Positions 46,988 through 53,574 of a DNA stretch of 53,574 nt are shown here, piece after piece (position 1 is the stretch's first letter; each line of letters starts with the position of its first letter). The DNA lies in the NCBI RefSeq assembly GCF_001076885.1, contig NZ_JVDT01000113.1, positions 1-53,574 of the forward strand, read 5' to 3'. Position numbers and translations under genes: made by a program. The DNA is from Bacillus sp. 522_BSPC (GTDB lineage: Bacteria > Bacillota > Bacilli > Bacillales > Cytobacillaceae). The notes under the pieces were generated by a model, which ran no database searches, had not been told where the DNA came from, and saw nothing but the letters and a program-made list of their open reading frames with translations.

Positions 46988-47986
46988 ATGACTATGGTCC
47001 ATAATCGCCATTTAGAAGCTGGTTTAACAGACGACCAAGTATTGGCTATGTATGAGCAGATGCTTTTAGCTAGAAGAATTGATGAAAGAATGTGGTTATT
47101 AAATCGAGCAGGAAAAATTCCATTTGTTATTTCTTGTCAAGGCCAAGAAGCGGCACAAGTAGGAGCAGCTTTTGCTTTTGACCGTGATAAAGATTATATG
47201 CTGCCATATTATCGTGATTTAGGGGTTGTGCTAACTTTTGGGATGACAACGAGGGATATTATGCTATCAGGCTTTGCAAAAGCAGAAGATCCAAACTCAG
47301 GAGGAAGACAAATGCCAGGACACTTCGGTCAAAAGAAAAATCGTATTGTCACAGGTTCTTCCCCGGTCACTACGCAAGTACCACATGCAGTTGGCATTGC
47401 ATTAGCCGGTAAAATAGAGAAGAAAGATATTGTTACCTTTGTCAGCTTTGGTGAAGGATCTTCGAATCAAGGAGACTTCCATGAAGGAGCAAACTTTGCT
47501 GGTGTGCATAAACTACCTGTTATTTTTCTATGCGAAAATAATAAATATGCTATTTCTGTCCCAATCGAAAAGCAATTAGGGTGTGCAAATGTTTCCGATC
47601 GAGCAATTGGCTATGGAATGCCAGGATACACAGTGGATGGAAATGATCCAATTGAAGTATATCGTGTCACAAAAGAGGCGGTGGATCGCGCAAGAAGAGG
47701 AGAAGGGCCAACTCTTATTGAAACTGTTTCGTACCGTTTAACCCCACATTCTTCTGATGATGATGATAGTAGCTATCGTGCAAAAGAAGAAGTAACAGAA
47801 GCAAAAGGAAAAGATCCACTATTTACATTTAGAGCTTATTTAATGTCGACTGGAATATTAACAGAAGAATTAGATCAAAGCTTAAATAAAAAGATCACGG
47901 AAGAAATAAATGAAGCAACGGATTATGCTGAAAAGGCGCCATATGCACAACCAGAAGATACACTTAAATTTGTGTATGGTGAATAA
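46988..47986 (+). CDS. bkdAA: Branched-chain 2-oxoacid dehydrogenase E1 alpha
   Basis: This 332-residue ThDP-dependent subunit has the ThDP motif GEGSSNQGDFHEGANFAGVHKLPVIFLCENN and the phosphorylation-loop-like YRLTPHSSDDDDSSYR. It decarboxylates keto acids from valine, leucine and isoleucine. ATG 46988 follows AGGAGG; the frame opens at 46964 without support. Confidence 0.96.
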   Translation: MTMVHNRHLEAGLTDDQVLAMYEQMLLARRIDERMWLLNRAGKIPFVISCQGQEAAQVGAAFAFDRDKDYMLPYYRDLGVVLTFGMTTRDIMLSGFAKAEDPNSGGRQMPGHFGQKKNRIVTGSSPVTTQVPHAVGIALAGKIEKKDIVTFVSFGEGSSNQGDFHEGANFAGVHKLPVIFLCENNKYAISVPIEKQLGCANVSDRAIGYGMPGYTVDGNDPIEVYRVTKEAVDRARRGEGPTLIETVSYRLTPHSSDDDDSSYRAKEEVTEAKGKDPLFTFRAYLMSTGILTEELDQSLNKKITEEINEATDYAEKAPYAQPEDTLKFVYGE

Positions 47987-47999
47987 GGGGGAAATGTAG

Positions 48000-48983
48000 A
48001 TGCCAGTAATATCCTATATAGATGCAGTAACTCAAGCCATTCGAGAAGAAATGGAGAAAGATGACAAAGTATTTATCCTTGGCGAAGATGTAGGGGTAAA
48101 AGGGGGAGTTTTTAAAGCTACAACAGGTCTTTACGAACAATTTGGCGCAGAAAGAGTAATTGATGCTCCTTTAGCTGAATCAGCTATCGCAGGGGTAGGG
48201 ATTGGAGCAGCAATGTACGGCTTAAAGCCTATCGCAGAGATGCAATTCGCTGATTTTATTATGCCTGCTGTCAACCAAATTGTCTCAGAAGCAGCAAAAG
48301 TTAGATATCGTTCCAATAATGACTGGACTTGTCCTATTGTCATTCGTGCTCCTTATGGAGGTGGCATTCATGGAGCACTTTATCATTCTCAATCGGTAGA
48401 AGCGATGTTTGCTAATACTCCTGGTTTGAAAATCGTCATGCCATCTACTCCATATGATGTTAAAGGTTTATTAAAGGCGGCCATTCAAGATCCAGATCCT
48501 GTGTTATTCTTTGAACACAAACGTGCTTACAGACTAATAAAAGGGTTTGTTCCCGCTGAAGATTATGTGCTGCCGATTGGTAAGGCAGATATAAAACGAG
48601 AAGGGGAAGATATAACTGTAATCACGTATGGTTTATGTGTTCATTTTGCCCTACAGGCTGCTGAAAAATTGGCAGAGGACGGGATTTCTGCCCATGTTTT
48701 AGATTTACGAACCGTTTATCCACTAGATAAGGAAGCAATTATGGAAGCTGCCTCGAAAACAGGAAAAGTCCTTTTAATAACAGAAGACAACAAAGAGGGC
48801 AGTGTGATTAGTGAAGTTGCAGCTATTATTGCCGAAAACTGTTTGTTTGATTTAGATGCACCAATTATGCGATTAGCGGGAGAAGATGTTCCAGCGATGC
48901 CATATGCCCCAACGATGGAAAAATTCTTTTTAATTACGCCAGAAAAAGTAGAAACAGAAATGAGAAAGCTAGCAGAATTTTAA
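48000..48983 (+). CDS. bkdAB: Branched-chain 2-oxoacid dehydrogenase E1 beta
   Basis: This 327-residue transketolase-like beta subunit has FILGEDVGVKGGVFKATTGLYEQFG, PIAEMQFADFIMPAVNQIVSEAAK and RAPYGGGIHGALYHSQS. It starts 13 bases after bkdAA with AGGGGG upstream. It forms the E1 heterotetramer with BkdAA. Confidence 0.96.
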   Translation: MPVISYIDAVTQAIREEMEKDDKVFILGEDVGVKGGVFKATTGLYEQFGAERVIDAPLAESAIAGVGIGAAMYGLKPIAEMQFADFIMPAVNQIVSEAAKVRYRSNNDWTCPIVIRAPYGGGIHGALYHSQSVEAMFANTPGLKIVMPSTPYDVKGLLKAAIQDPDPVLFFEHKRAYRLIKGFVPAEDYVLPIGKADIKREGEDITVITYGLCVHFALQAAEKLAEDGISAHVLDLRTVYPLDKEAIMEAASKTGKVLLITEDNKEGSVISEVAAIIAENCLFDLDAPIMRLAGEDVPAMPYAPTMEKFFLITPEKVETEMRKLAEF

Positions 48984-49008
48984 GTCGCATAAGAAGGAGT
49001 GAAAACAG

Positions 49009-50259
49009 ATGCCAATCGAGAAAATTACCATGCCTAAACTAGGAGAAAGTGTTACAGAAGGTACGATAAGCAATTGGCTTATAGCTGTAGGGGATGTCGT
49101 TAACAAATATGATCCTCTTGCTGAAGTTATGACAGATAAAGTAAATGCAGAAATTCCTTCTTCTTTTTCTGGAAAGATTAAAGAATTAATTGCTGAAGAA
49201 GGGCAAACCCTTGATGTAGGCGAAGTAATATGTACCATTGAAGTAGAAGGGGATAAATCACAGGAAGAACAGTCTCAGGAAGAGAAGACAGTAAAAAAAG
49301 AAGCGGATATATCTATTCAAGCTGACACGAGTCAAAAAACTAGATATTCACCAGCTGTATTACGTTTATCTCAGGAAGCTGGAATTGATTTAGCGCTATT
49401 AAAGGGAACAGGCGCAGGTGGAAGAATTACAAGAAAAGATGTTCAAAAAGCGATAAGCGACGGCGTTCCACAGGTAAAAGAAGAAGAAAAAGCACCTGTA
49501 AATGTTGCAGTAACTCCCCCTAAAGAAGCGGTTGTACATAGTAGTATTCAAACAAAAGCGGGAGACAAGGAGTTGCCGATTACTGGAGTTAGGAAAGCAA
49601 TTGCAAGTAATATGGTAAAAAGTAAGCATGAAATTCCTCATGCTTGGACAATGATAGAAGTCGATGTAACAAAGCTTGTCCAATATAGAAATAAAGTAAA
49701 AGATTCCTTTAAGAAAGAAGAAGGCTATAACTTAACATTCTTTGCCTTTTTTGTGAAAGCAGTTGCCCGTGCATTAAAAGAATTCCCAGAAATTAATTCT
49801 ACTTGGGCTGGAGACAAAATCATTCAGAAAAAAGATATTAATATCTCCATAGCTGTAGCAACAGAAGGTGCGTTATTTGTTCCTGTTATAAAAAACGCTG
49901 ACGAAAAATCAATTAAAGGAATTGCAAGAGAGATTACAGAACTTGCCAACAAAGCGAGAACGGGTAAGCTTACTATTGATGAAATGCAAGATGGCACATT
50001 TACTGTCAATAACACGGGGTCATTTGGATCTATTCAGTCAATGGGAATTATCAATCATCCACAAGCCGCAATCCTTCAAGTGGAATCCATTGTGAAAAGA
50101 CCTGTAATTAAAGAGAATATGATCGCTATCTCAGATATGGTGAATTTATGCATGTCATTAGACCATCGAGTATTAGATGGACTTGTTTGTGGAAGGTTTT
50201 TACAAAGAATTAAAGAAATACTAGAAACAACATCAGAGGAAACAACACCGATCTATTAA
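49009..50259 (+). CDS. bkdB: Branched-chain 2-oxoacid dehydrogenase E2 (dihydrolipoyl acyltransferase)
   Basis: This 416-residue E2 has one lipoyl domain with K44 in EVMTDKVNAEIPSS, a peripheral-subunit-binding domain (YSPAVLRLSQEAGIDLALLKGTGAGGRITRKDV, about 110-145) and a catalytic domain ending in SLDHRVLDGLVCGRFL with the active His/Asp. It yields isobutyryl-, isovaleryl- and 2-methylbutyryl-CoA, primers of branched fatty acids. AAGGAG lies before the ATG. It is last in the cluster; I see no clear terminator. Confidence 0.96.
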   Translation: MPIEKITMPKLGESVTEGTISNWLIAVGDVVNKYDPLAEVMTDKVNAEIPSSFSGKIKELIAEEGQTLDVGEVICTIEVEGDKSQEEQSQEEKTVKKEADISIQADTSQKTRYSPAVLRLSQEAGIDLALLKGTGAGGRITRKDVQKAISDGVPQVKEEEKAPVNVAVTPPKEAVVHSSIQTKAGDKELPITGVRKAIASNMVKSKHEIPHAWTMIEVDVTKLVQYRNKVKDSFKKEEGYNLTFFAFFVKAVARALKEFPEINSTWAGDKIIQKKDINISIAVATEGALFVPVIKNADEKSIKGIAREITELANKARTGKLTIDEMQDGTFTVNNTGSFGSIQSMGIINHPQAAILQVESIVKRPVIKENMIAISDMVNLCMSLDHRVLDGLVCGRFLQRIKEILETTSEETTPIY

Positions 50260-50316
50260 GAAATGGGAAAAATCAGTTCCGTAAAATGGTGAATACAGCT
50301 AATACAAACATATATA

Positions 50317-50344
50317 TTGAAAATAAGTACTTTTTTTATAATAA
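50317..50344 (+). promoter_or_regulatory. Candidate promoter of brxB
   Basis: TTGAAA (50317-50322), 16 bases, TAATAA (50339-50344), just ahead of the brxB ribosome site. Moderate match only. Confidence 0.4.
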
Positions 50345-50382
50345 TGTAGGAAGAAAAATATTTCATATAAGGGAGCGAAACG

Positions 50383-50823
50383 ATGAATATTGACTTTAAC
50401 TTATTCATGAATGATGTTGTCCGTCAAGCACGACAAGAAATAGTAGAAGCTGGGTATCAAGAATTAACGACAAAAGAAGCAGTAGATGAAGCATTATCCC
50501 AAAAAGGTACGACTCTTGTGATGGTGAACTCTGTATGTGGATGTGCTGGTGGAATTGCTAGACCAGCTGCAAGCTACTCGTTACATTATAAAAAAAGACC
50601 AGATCAATTAGTAACTGTATTTGCAGGACAGGATAAAGAAGCAACAGAACAAGCTCGTTCCTATTTTACTGGTTTTCCTCCATCCTCTCCTTCTTTTGCA
50701 TTAATGAAAGACGGCGAACTTGTGAAGATGGTGGAGCGCCATGAAATCGAAGGTCATGATCCTATGCAAGTAGTAGAAAAACTACAAACTGCATTTGAAG
50801 AATACTGTGAAGAAGTTAAATAA
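50383..50823 (+). CDS. brxB: Bacilliredoxin BrxB (YqiW)
   Basis: This 146-residue thioredoxin-fold DUF1094 protein has the CGC redox motif (C52-G-C54) in [14 protein letters not shown]. It removes bacillithiol from mixed disulfides on proteins. AAGGGAGCG lies before the ATG. It follows the bkd genes as in B. subtilis. Confidence 0.95.
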   Translation: MNIDFNLFMNDVVRQARQEIVEAGYQELTTKEAVDEALSQKGTTLVMVNSVCGCAGGIARPAASYSLHYKKRPDQLVTVFAGQDKEATEQARSYFTGFPPSSPSFALMKDGELVKMVERHEIEGHDPMQVVEKLQTAFEEYCEEVK

Positions 50824-50840
50824 GAATTGTATATTTGCTC

Positions 50841-50868
50841 AAAAGCTCAGGTATCTGAGCTTTTTTTG
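50841..50868 (+). terminator. Intrinsic terminator after brxB
   Basis: AAAAGCTCAG (50841-50850) pairs with CTGAGCTTTT (50855-50864), followed by more T. Confidence 0.88.
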
Positions 50869-51052
50869 ATGCAAAAATTCGGGCATGTAAGAGAAAAAAC
50901 TACATATTAAGTAGCTAATCAACATAAAGAGCGATTATGTCCATGGTTTCGTTTTGTGAGAAAAAAGAATTTTCAAAAAATATAACTATATTTATTTAAA
51001 AATTAAATTTTTTCAGAATAGTATTTCATTTATTGAATTTGTATAAATTGTA

Positions 51053-51131
51053 TTGAATATTTATAAGTATGTGTTAAAATTCATATTGTTGCATGAATAT
51101 AAATGAAAGATTATCTTATAATTTGCAACAA
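51053..51131 (+). promoter_or_regulatory. Promoter and inverted repeat upstream of the amino-acid-binding lipoprotein
   Basis: TTGAAT (51053-51058), 16 bases, TAAAAT (51075-51080) is a candidate promoter. Just downstream, TTGTTGCA (51086-51093) and TGCAACAA (51124-51131) form an exact 8-bp inverted repeat 30 bases apart, able to act as an operator or leader hairpin. The rest of 50869-51050 is AT-rich with nothing recognised. Confidence 0.4.
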
Positions 51132-51187
51132 ATAAGCAATATTAATAGAGAATAGAAGCATTAGAAAGTATAGGGGGATAATAAATA

Positions 51188-51973
51188 ATGAAAAAATTAT
51201 TAACATTAATGCTGTTATCAATCGTAGTTGTTTTAAGCGCTTGTGGAACCTCTACTGATGAAAACAGTTCAAATAGTGATAGTGGATCTTCTGATAAAAA
51301 GGTACTTGTCATGGGAACTTCAGCTGACTATGCGCCATTTGAATATATTGATACAGCAAAAAGTGATGACATTATCGGTTTTGATATTGATTTAGCTAAT
51401 GCATTAGGCGAAAAACTTGGGTATGAAATCCAAGTTAAAGATATGGACTTTAGCGGATTAATTTCTGCTTTGCAATCTGGAAAAGTAGATTTAGTACTAT
51501 CGGGTATGTCTCCAACACCAGAAAGAGCTGAAAACGTTGATTTTAGTGATGTATATTACACATCAAAAGATTTAGTTATAACGACAAAAGATAGCAATAT
51601 TAAAACAGTGCAAGACCTTGAAGGAAAAAAAGTTGGGGTACAATTAGGTTCCATTCAAGAGGATGCAGCAAATGAAATTGCTGAAACAGTAAAGATTACT
51701 GTCGAAAATCGTGACCGAATCCCGCAACTAATTCAAGAGATTAAAGCTGGAAGATTTGATGCTGCAATTATCGAAGATGTTGTTGCTACTGGCTATTTAA
51801 ATAAAGAGGATACATTAACATCCTTCCCTGCAAAAGAAGCTAATCAGGATGCAGGTTCTGCGATTGCATTTCCAAAGGGCAGTGAATTAACAAGTAAGTT
51901 CAATGATGAATTAAAGAAAATGCAAGATAGCGGAGAAATTGATGAGTTAATTGTTAAATGGTTTGATAACTAA
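51188..51973 (+). CDS. artP: Amino-acid ABC transporter substrate-binding lipoprotein (ArtP/YqiX-like)
   Basis: This 261-residue lipoprotein has a signal peptide ending in lipobox LSAC, lipidated C19, a Ser/Asn/Asp linker and then a family-3 solute-binding fold (GTSADYAPFEYIDTAKSDDIIGFDIDLANALGEKLG, LVLSGMSPTPERAENVDFSD, GKKVGVQLGSIQEDAANE). It probably captures arginine or another polar amino acid. The permease and ATPase genes that follow in B. subtilis (yqiY, yqiZ) are not seen before the IS element. Confidence 0.88.
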   Translation: MKKLLTLMLLSIVVVLSACGTSTDENSSNSDSGSSDKKVLVMGTSADYAPFEYIDTAKSDDIIGFDIDLANALGEKLGYEIQVKDMDFSGLISALQSGKVDLVLSGMSPTPERAENVDFSDVYYTSKDLVITTKDSNIKTVQDLEGKKVGVQLGSIQEDAANEIAETVKITVENRDRIPQLIQEIKAGRFDAAIIEDVVATGYLNKEDTLTSFPAKEANQDAGSAIAFPKGSELTSKFNDELKKMQDSGEIDELIVKWFDN

Positions 51974-51996
51974 TTGAGAAGTGAAAGTCGGGGACA

Positions 51997-52032
51997 GTTT
52001 AGGGCAAGTTTGCCCTAAACGTTTTCTTGTTT
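51997..52032 (+). terminator. Hairpin after the binding-protein gene
   Basis: GTTTAGGGCA (51997-52006) pairs with TGCCCTAAAC (52011-52020), followed by GTTTTCTTG. It is either a terminator or an intercistronic hairpin that limits expression of downstream permease genes. Confidence 0.6.
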
Positions 52033-52045
52033 TTAAGCTAAATAG

Positions 52046-53574
52046 CTCAACTTTCGCACCAAAAAAATAAGTGCAAATCGTTAGTTGTATTGCGTCTATG
52101 GTCTATTAAATATGTTGCTTGACAGTGTTTAATAAAATGAAATAACACCTCATTCTTTGGTATAGTGTAATTGTAGAGAAAACACTACCATACAGAAGAG
52201 GTGCTCCCTATATGATAGACCAAAATAGCCAAAACAATCAACTACCAAAAGAACTTAATTCGGTTTTTTCTGAGCTTGAAATGAATAAACACCTGCGCCA
52301 AGCAGGAATTAAAAAATCCTTCGGTTTCAGCTGTTCCTACTTATTTCAGCTTGTTTTCTGTTTGATTTTCCAGCACAAAAATTGGTTTTCACTTCTTGAT
52401 TCAAAGAAAGCCGATCAGTTTCCAGCCAAAGATGCCGTCTATCGCTTTTTAAACCAATCAACTTTTAATTGGCGCCGTTTCTTACTACTGTTGAGCATTT
52501 TTACTATTCAAAAGGTGACTCGCCTTACGAATAAAGAGCGTCCAAAAGTACTGATTATCGATGATTCTGCGTATGACCGAAATCGTAGTAAAAAGGTAGA
52601 GCTTCTCGCTCGTTGTTTTGATCATGCTTCCCTGAAAATGCGTTTCTTTAAGGGGTTTCGTATGCTCACTTTGGGCTGGTCAGATGGCTATACATTTATG
52701 CCAATTGACTTTTCTTTAGTCAGTTCAAAAAAGTCTCAAATCAATGGTATCTCTGAAAAAATTGATAAACGTACTTGTGGATACAAGCGTCGAGAAAATG
52801 CATTACAAACTGAGCCTGAACAAGTTCCTGACATGATTAAACGTGCATTAGCCAATGGGATAGATGCAAGTTATGTCCTTATGGATTCTTGGTTTACATT
52901 GCCACCACTTGTAAAGTCTATTGTGGATCAAGGATTAGACGTAATTGGTATGGTCAAAGAAACAAAACAACGTTATAACGTAAACGGGGAGATGGTTTCT
53001 TTAAAGCAACTATACCGCCTAGCTGGACCCATTCAATCCAAGAAAGGAATTCTTCGTTCCATCCATACGATCATGGCTAATGGAACACCAATTAAAGTGG
53101 TATTCATTCAAAACAGAAATAAGAAAAGCGACTGGCTTGCCATCCTCAGCACAGACTGCACTCTTTCAGAACAGGAGATCGTCCGAATCTATGGAATGCG
53201 CTGGGATATCGAGGTATTCTTTAAGGCGGCCAAATCTCTTTTGAAACTTGAAAAAGAATTCCAAAGCCGTTCATATGACGCGCTTATTTGCCATACAACG
53301 ATTGTGTTTTCTCGTTTTATCGTTCTGTCGTGGCAGAATCGCTGTAATACCGATCAACGCACAATAGGTGGTCTGTTTTACGAATTATGCGATGAAGTAA
53401 ATGAACTTGATTGGGCTGTCGCATTACAGCAATTGATCGAGCTTCTTCAAGATGCACTTAAACAAACGAATAAGAAAATCAAAAAAATAATTCAAAGTCA
53501 ACTTGAACAGTGGATCGCTGGCCTTCCTAATTATATCAAGGCTTATTTGCCGATATCACTCTGCGAAAGTTGAG
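52046..53574 (+). mobile_element. IS4-family insertion sequence, right end at the window edge
   Basis: The left inverted repeat CTCAACTTTCGCA (52046-52058) is matched exactly by its complement TGCGAAAGTTGAG (53562-53574), the last bases of the window. One transposase gene fills the element. The total is about 1.53 kb if the repeats end here. The right-hand target duplication lies outside the window and cannot be checked. Confidence 0.9.
52212..53573 (+). CDS. IS4-family DDE transposase
   Basis: This 453-residue transposase is complete, with its stop inside the right inverted repeat. DDE residues are in VLIIDDSAYDRN and YVLMDSWFT. The family signature Y-x2-R-x3-E-x6-K is present as YGMRWDIEVFFKAAK. 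AGAGGTG lies before ATG 52212; a TTGACA (52119-52124) in the left end may be its -35. The open frame suggests an intact, possibly mobile copy. Confidence 0.93.
   Translation: MIDQNSQNNQLPKELNSVFSELEMNKHLRQAGIKKSFGFSCSYLFQLVFCLIFQHKNWFSLLDSKKADQFPAKDAVYRFLNQSTFNWRRFLLLLSIFTIQKVTRLTNKERPKVLIIDDSAYDRNRSKKVELLARCFDHASLKMRFFKGFRMLTLGWSDGYTFMPIDFSLVSSKKSQINGISEKIDKRTCGYKRRENALQTEPEQVPDMIKRALANGIDASYVLMDSWFTLPPLVKSIVDQGLDVIGMVKETKQRYNVNGEMVSLKQLYRLAGPIQSKKGILRSIHTIMANGTPIKVVFIQNRNKKSDWLAILSTDCTLSEQEIVRIYGMRWDIEVFFKAAKSLLKLEKEFQSRSYDALICHTTIVFSRFIVLSWQNRCNTDQRTIGGLFYELCDEVNELDWAVALQQLIELLQDALKQTNKKIKKIIQSQLEQWIAGLPNYIKAYLPISLCES

Noticed and set aside
1-53574. CRISPR arrays, tRNA or rRNA genes
   Set aside because: No regularly spaced repeats, cloverleaf-like segments or rRNA motifs were seen on reading.

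Overview
The window is chromosomal DNA from a low-GC, endospore-forming Bacillaceae bacterium (Bacillus sensu lato). The full spoIIIAA-AH operon, spoIVB and spo0A are present. Gene order follows the B. subtilis arc gcvT-gcvPA-gcvPB-yqhL-lipM-yqhO-yqhP-yqhQ-yqhR-yqhT-efp-spoIIIA-accBC-yqhY-nusB-xseAB-ispA-dxs-yqxC-ahrC-recN-spoIVB-spo0A-yqiK-bkd-yqiW-yqiX. The species cannot be named from the sequence alone. I saw no rRNA, tRNA or CRISPR array.

Layout. Positions 1-4130 hold the end of a glycine-riboswitch expression platform and the glycine-cleavage genes gcvT-gcvPA-gcvPB. Positions 4150-5630 hold a rhodanese and the octanoyltransferase lipM. Positions 5850-11435 hold the B12-dependent ribonucleotide reductase gene nrdJ, with a paired NrdR-box promoter. 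It is split by a 2.7-kb group II intron (7443-10157) that encodes its own reverse transcriptase/maturase. Positions 11520-17171 hold a glycine-rich small protein, yqhO, yqhP, yqhQ, yqhR, the Xaa-Pro peptidase and efp. An isolated structured RNA gene with 6S-RNA-like architecture follows (17202-17460). Next come a leaderless M23/LysM peptidase and a secreted alkaline phosphatase on the minus strand. Positions 20043-25489 are the spoIIIA operon. Positions 25822-37140 hold lipid, isoprenoid and DNA-repair housekeeping genes from accBC to recN. Positions 37314-40998 hold spoIVB, a MenA-like prenyltransferase and spo0A with its 0A boxes. Positions 41463-50868 hold a cold-shock protein, a glycerophosphodiesterase, the branched-chain keto-acid dehydrogenase cluster and a bacilliredoxin. 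Positions 51053-53574 hold an amino-acid-binding lipoprotein followed by an IS4-family element whose right inverted repeat ends at the window edge.

How the genes work together. The cleavage system (GcvT, GcvP halves) and the E2/E3 keto-acid complexes need lipoate, which LipM helps supply. Bkd supplies branched acyl-CoA primers for fatty-acid synthesis, whose elongation substrate comes from AccBC. Dxs and IspA feed isoprenoids, which the MenA-like enzyme would use. Spo0A, SpoIIIA and SpoIVB act at successive stages of sporulation.

The most unusual part is the bkd locus. E1 alpha, E1 beta, E2 and E3 look intact, but ptb and bcd are absent. The butyrate-kinase gene has lost several phosphate-binding residues. 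The adjacent BkdR-like enhancer-binding protein has lost its GAFTGA loop, Walker B, arginine-finger and sensor II residues, although a good -24/-12 (sigma-54-type) promoter match sits in front of it. This looks like a remodelled operon with a pseudo-ATPase regulator and a pseudo-kinase. Other points of interest are the exactly definable intron boundaries in nrdJ, the 6S-like RNA after efp, and spoIIIAD apparently starting at ATT.
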